NCBI GenBank assembly: GCA_031272565.1
Contig: JAISTN010000213.1
Span: 1 to 13,693 of the forward strand
Direction: 5' to 3'
From: Bifidobacteriaceae bacterium
GTDB lineage: Bacteria; Actinomycetota; Actinomycetes; Actinomycetales; WQXJ01
DNA length: 13,693 nucleotides
The translations under genes and the position numbers were made by a program. A model generated the notes under the pieces. That model did no database searches and was not told the origin of the DNA. It was given only the letters and a program-made list of their open reading frames with translations. Positions 12,061 through 13,693 of this stretch are shown one piece after another. How positions within the stretch are numbered: position 1 is the stretch's first letter; each line of letters opens with the position of its first letter.

Positions 12061-13464
12061 ATGACGCTCAACGGGTTTTCAACCGGCCCCACGCCGGGGG
12101 CCGCCCCCGGCCTGCGCTACGACCTGATCGTGCGAACCCAAGCCCTCGTCACGCCGGACGGTGTCCTGCCCGGCGCCATCGCCATCAAGGACGGCGTCAT
12201 TCAGGCCATCTTGCCTCCGGGCACCCCCGCCCCCGCCATGCAGGCCACCCAAACCATCACCACCGCGCCAGATGAAGTGGTCCTGCCCGGCCTGGTCGAC
12301 GCCCACATCCACGTCAACGAACCAGGGCGCACCCACTGGGAGGGCTTCGCCAGCGCCACCAAGGCGGCCGCCGCCGGGGGCTTCACCACCATCCTTGACA
12401 TGCCCCTCAACTCGCTGCCCCCCACCACCACGGTGGCCAACCTGCGCGCCAAGCGGCAGGCTTCAGACGGCCAGCGCTACATCGACGTGGGCTTCTGGGG
12501 CGGCGCCGTACCCGGCAACCAAGAGGACCTGGAGACACTCCACCAGGCCGGCGTGTTTGGCTTCAAGGCATTCATGGCCGGCTCCGGGGTGGACGAGTTC
12601 TGCCACCTGACAGCACCACAGCTACGCCAGGCCGCCACCGAACTGGCCCGCCTGGGGGCGCAACTGATCGTCCACGCCGAAAGCCAGGACGTGCTGGAAG
12701 CTCACCAAGTCGCCACCGCCCCGCACTACGCCGACTTCCTGGCCTCTCGCCCGCCCCAGGCAGAGGTCGAGGCGATCAGCCAAGTGATCGACATCGTGCG
12801 TCAAACCGGCGTCAAGGCCCACATTCTGCACCTATCCGCCGCCGCTGCCCTGCCGCTGATCCGCCAAGCCAAGGCGGACGGCCTACCGCTGACGGCGGAA
12901 ACCTGTCCCCACTACATCACCTTCGCGGCGGAGGAAATCCCGGACGGCGCTCCGGAATACAAGTGCTGCCCACCCATCCGCGACCGGGCCAACCGCGACC
13001 AACTGATCCAAGCCCTGCTTGACGGCACCATCGACTACCTCGCCTCCGACCACTCGCCGTGCGAACCCAAGTTGAAGGAACCAGGCCGGCAAGACCTGAT
13101 GCAAGCCTGGGGCGGCATCGCCTCGGTCCAGTTGATGGCCAGCGCCGCCTGGACTGCCACCCGCCCGCACGGTGCCAACCTGACCCACCTGGCGGCCTGG
13201 CTGGCGGCCAACCCGGCGCGGCAACTCGGCATCGGCTCTAAGGGCCGCCTGGCCCCCGGCCACCAGGCCGACCTGGTGGTCTTCGCCCCAGACCAGGCCT
13301 TCACGGTCGACCCATCCGCCCTGCACCACCGTTGGCCCATCACCCCCTACGCCGGCAGGACCCTGCAGGGCGCGGTCCGGGCCACCTACCTGCGCGGCCA
13401 ACCAGCCGGCCAAGACCCCAACCTAGGCCAACTGATCACCCACCAACCGGCCCCCACATCGTAA
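12061..13464 (+). CDS. allB: Allantoinase (AllB, dihydroorotase-like amidohydrolase)
   Basis: Cytoplasmic zinc hydrolase that opens the hydantoin ring of allantoin to allantoate. It is 467 residues, close to E. coli AllB (about 453), with an extra Gly/Pro-rich N-terminus of some 17 residues. Landmarks: DAHIHVNEPGRTHWEGF (80-96) with metal ligands His82 and His84; DMPLNSLPPTT (113-123), a strong AllB mark; carboxylated Lys169 in GFKAFMA; His205 in VHAES; His257 in LHLS; CPHY (282-285); KCCPPIRDR (301-309); Asp330 in ASDHSPC; MQAWGGIASVQ (347-357); and the TPYAGRT end motif. AAGGAG lies 6-7 bases before the ATG. It is transcribed divergently from the gntR unit and 27 bases ahead of a carbamoyltransferase. 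Dihydroorotase or hydantoinase activity is less likely, since EPGRxHWEG and MPLNxxP are typical of allantoinase. Confidence 0.93.
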   Translation: MTLNGFSTGPTPGAAPGLRYDLIVRTQALVTPDGVLPGAIAIKDGVIQAILPPGTPAPAMQATQTITTAPDEVVLPGLVDAHIHVNEPGRTHWEGFASATKAAAAGGFTTILDMPLNSLPPTTTVANLRAKRQASDGQRYIDVGFWGGAVPGNQEDLETLHQAGVFGFKAFMAGSGVDEFCHLTAPQLRQAATELARLGAQLIVHAESQDVLEAHQVATAPHYADFLASRPPQAEVEAISQVIDIVRQTGVKAHILHLSAAAALPLIRQAKADGLPLTAETCPHYITFAAEEIPDGAPEYKCCPPIRDRANRDQLIQALLDGTIDYLASDHSPCEPKLKEPGRQDLMQAWGGIASVQLMASAAWTATRPHGANLTHLAAWLAANPARQLGIGSKGRLAPGHQADLVVFAPDQAFTVDPSALHHRWPITPYAGRTLQGAVRATYLRGQPAGQDPNLGQLITHQPAPTS

Positions 13465-13491
13465 GAGCCTCAACCGAAGGAGATACCACCC

Positions 13492-13693
13492 ATGGCCACC
13501 ACTGCACCGGTCCGCACCATCGCCCAGCAGATCAACCAGATCGGCTTCACCGGCCGGTCGCTGATTTCCATCTCAGATCTATCGGATGACCAGCTCTATG
13601 GCCTGTTCGAACTAGCCCGGACCATCGAACCATGGAACCGGTCCAAGGTTGAACTGTTCCCCGGCGCCATCCTGGGCCTGCTGTTCTTCCAGC
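13492..13693 (+). CDS. Aspartate/ornithine carbamoyltransferase-family protein (partial, N-terminus only)
   Basis: The first 67 codons are visible; the gene runs off the right edge. The segment SLISISDLSDDQLYGLFELA (23-42) matches the helix that opens the carbamoyl-phosphate domain, and GAILGLLFFQ (58-67) is the strand that leads into the STRTR carbamoyl-phosphate motif, just outside the window. The roughly 22 residues before the domain are longer than in most PyrB and recall the YgeW-type paralogues found in purine-ureide clusters. AAGGAG (13477-13482) lies 9 bases before ATG 13492. Placed right after allB, it may work in the catabolic direction, passing a carbamoyl group from a ureido product to phosphate. 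A pyrimidine-synthesis PyrB cannot be excluded from this fragment. Confidence 0.8.
   Translation, partial: MATTAPVRTIAQQINQIGFTGRSLISISDLSDDQLYGLFELARTIEPWNRSKVELFPGAILGLLFFQ

Noticed and set aside
12061..13693. pyrC-pyrB pyrimidine biosynthesis pair
   Set aside because: The hydrolase carries AllB-specific motifs (EPGRTHWEG, MPLNSLPP, MQAWGGIAS) and lies under catabolic GntR operators. The second gene is too short here to settle, so this is left as an alternative.

Overview
The window is GC-rich DNA with dense, same-strand gene packing, start/stop overlaps of the ATGA type, AAGGAG-like ribosome sites, GTG starts and a lipoprotein signal ending L-S-A-C. This suggests a high-GC Gram-positive bacterium (Actinomycetota). 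I cannot name the genus. Ten genes lie on the minus strand and two on the plus strand. The first (glycerate kinase) and the last (a carbamoyltransferase) are cut by the window edges.

Layout from left to right. (1) 1-684, minus: glycerate kinase, C-terminus outside the window. (2) 685-1191: a 507-base gap with a weak promoter candidate and a striking array of seven 18-bp units on a 42-bp period, four in one direction then three in the other. (3) 1192-9945, minus: one long operon read from right to left. It encodes a PotD-like lipoprotein, a PotA-like ATPase, two permeases (PotB- and PotC-like), a two-SIS-domain sugar-phosphate isomerase/deglycase-like protein, a PfkB-family kinase, a TrzA/MtaD-like amidohydrolase and a PuuE-like (NodB-fold) allantoinase-type hydrolase. 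(4) 9946-10160: its promoter region, with two GTATAC operators. (5) 10161-11557, minus: a FadR-type GntR regulator with an overlapping Asp/Glu/hydantoin racemase-family gene upstream of it. (6) 11558-12060: a divergent control region with four more GTATAC palindromes and a large hairpin. (7) 12061 onward, plus: allantoinase AllB, then the start of an aspartate/ornithine carbamoyltransferase-family gene.

How the genes fit together. The whole set looks like one regulon of the GntR protein: six near-identical TKGTATACAM palindromes lie in the two control regions and none was found inside genes. The enzymes point to uptake and breakdown of a cyclic ureide or hydantoin-like compound. AllB and the PuuE-like enzyme open ureide rings or amide bonds, the racemase-family protein belongs to the allantoin/hydantoin racemase fold, a carbamoyltransferase could recover a carbamoyl group, and glycerate kinase is the usual last step when glyoxylate is assimilated. 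The unexpected part is a PfkB kinase next to a SIS-domain protein inside the same operon. This pair is typical of fructosamine (Amadori) or amino-sugar catabolism. A sugar-conjugated ureide or amide as substrate is my inference. It is the most interesting hypothesis in the window. A second point is that the racemase-like protein has Gly where the first catalytic Cys should be, so it may not be a racemase.
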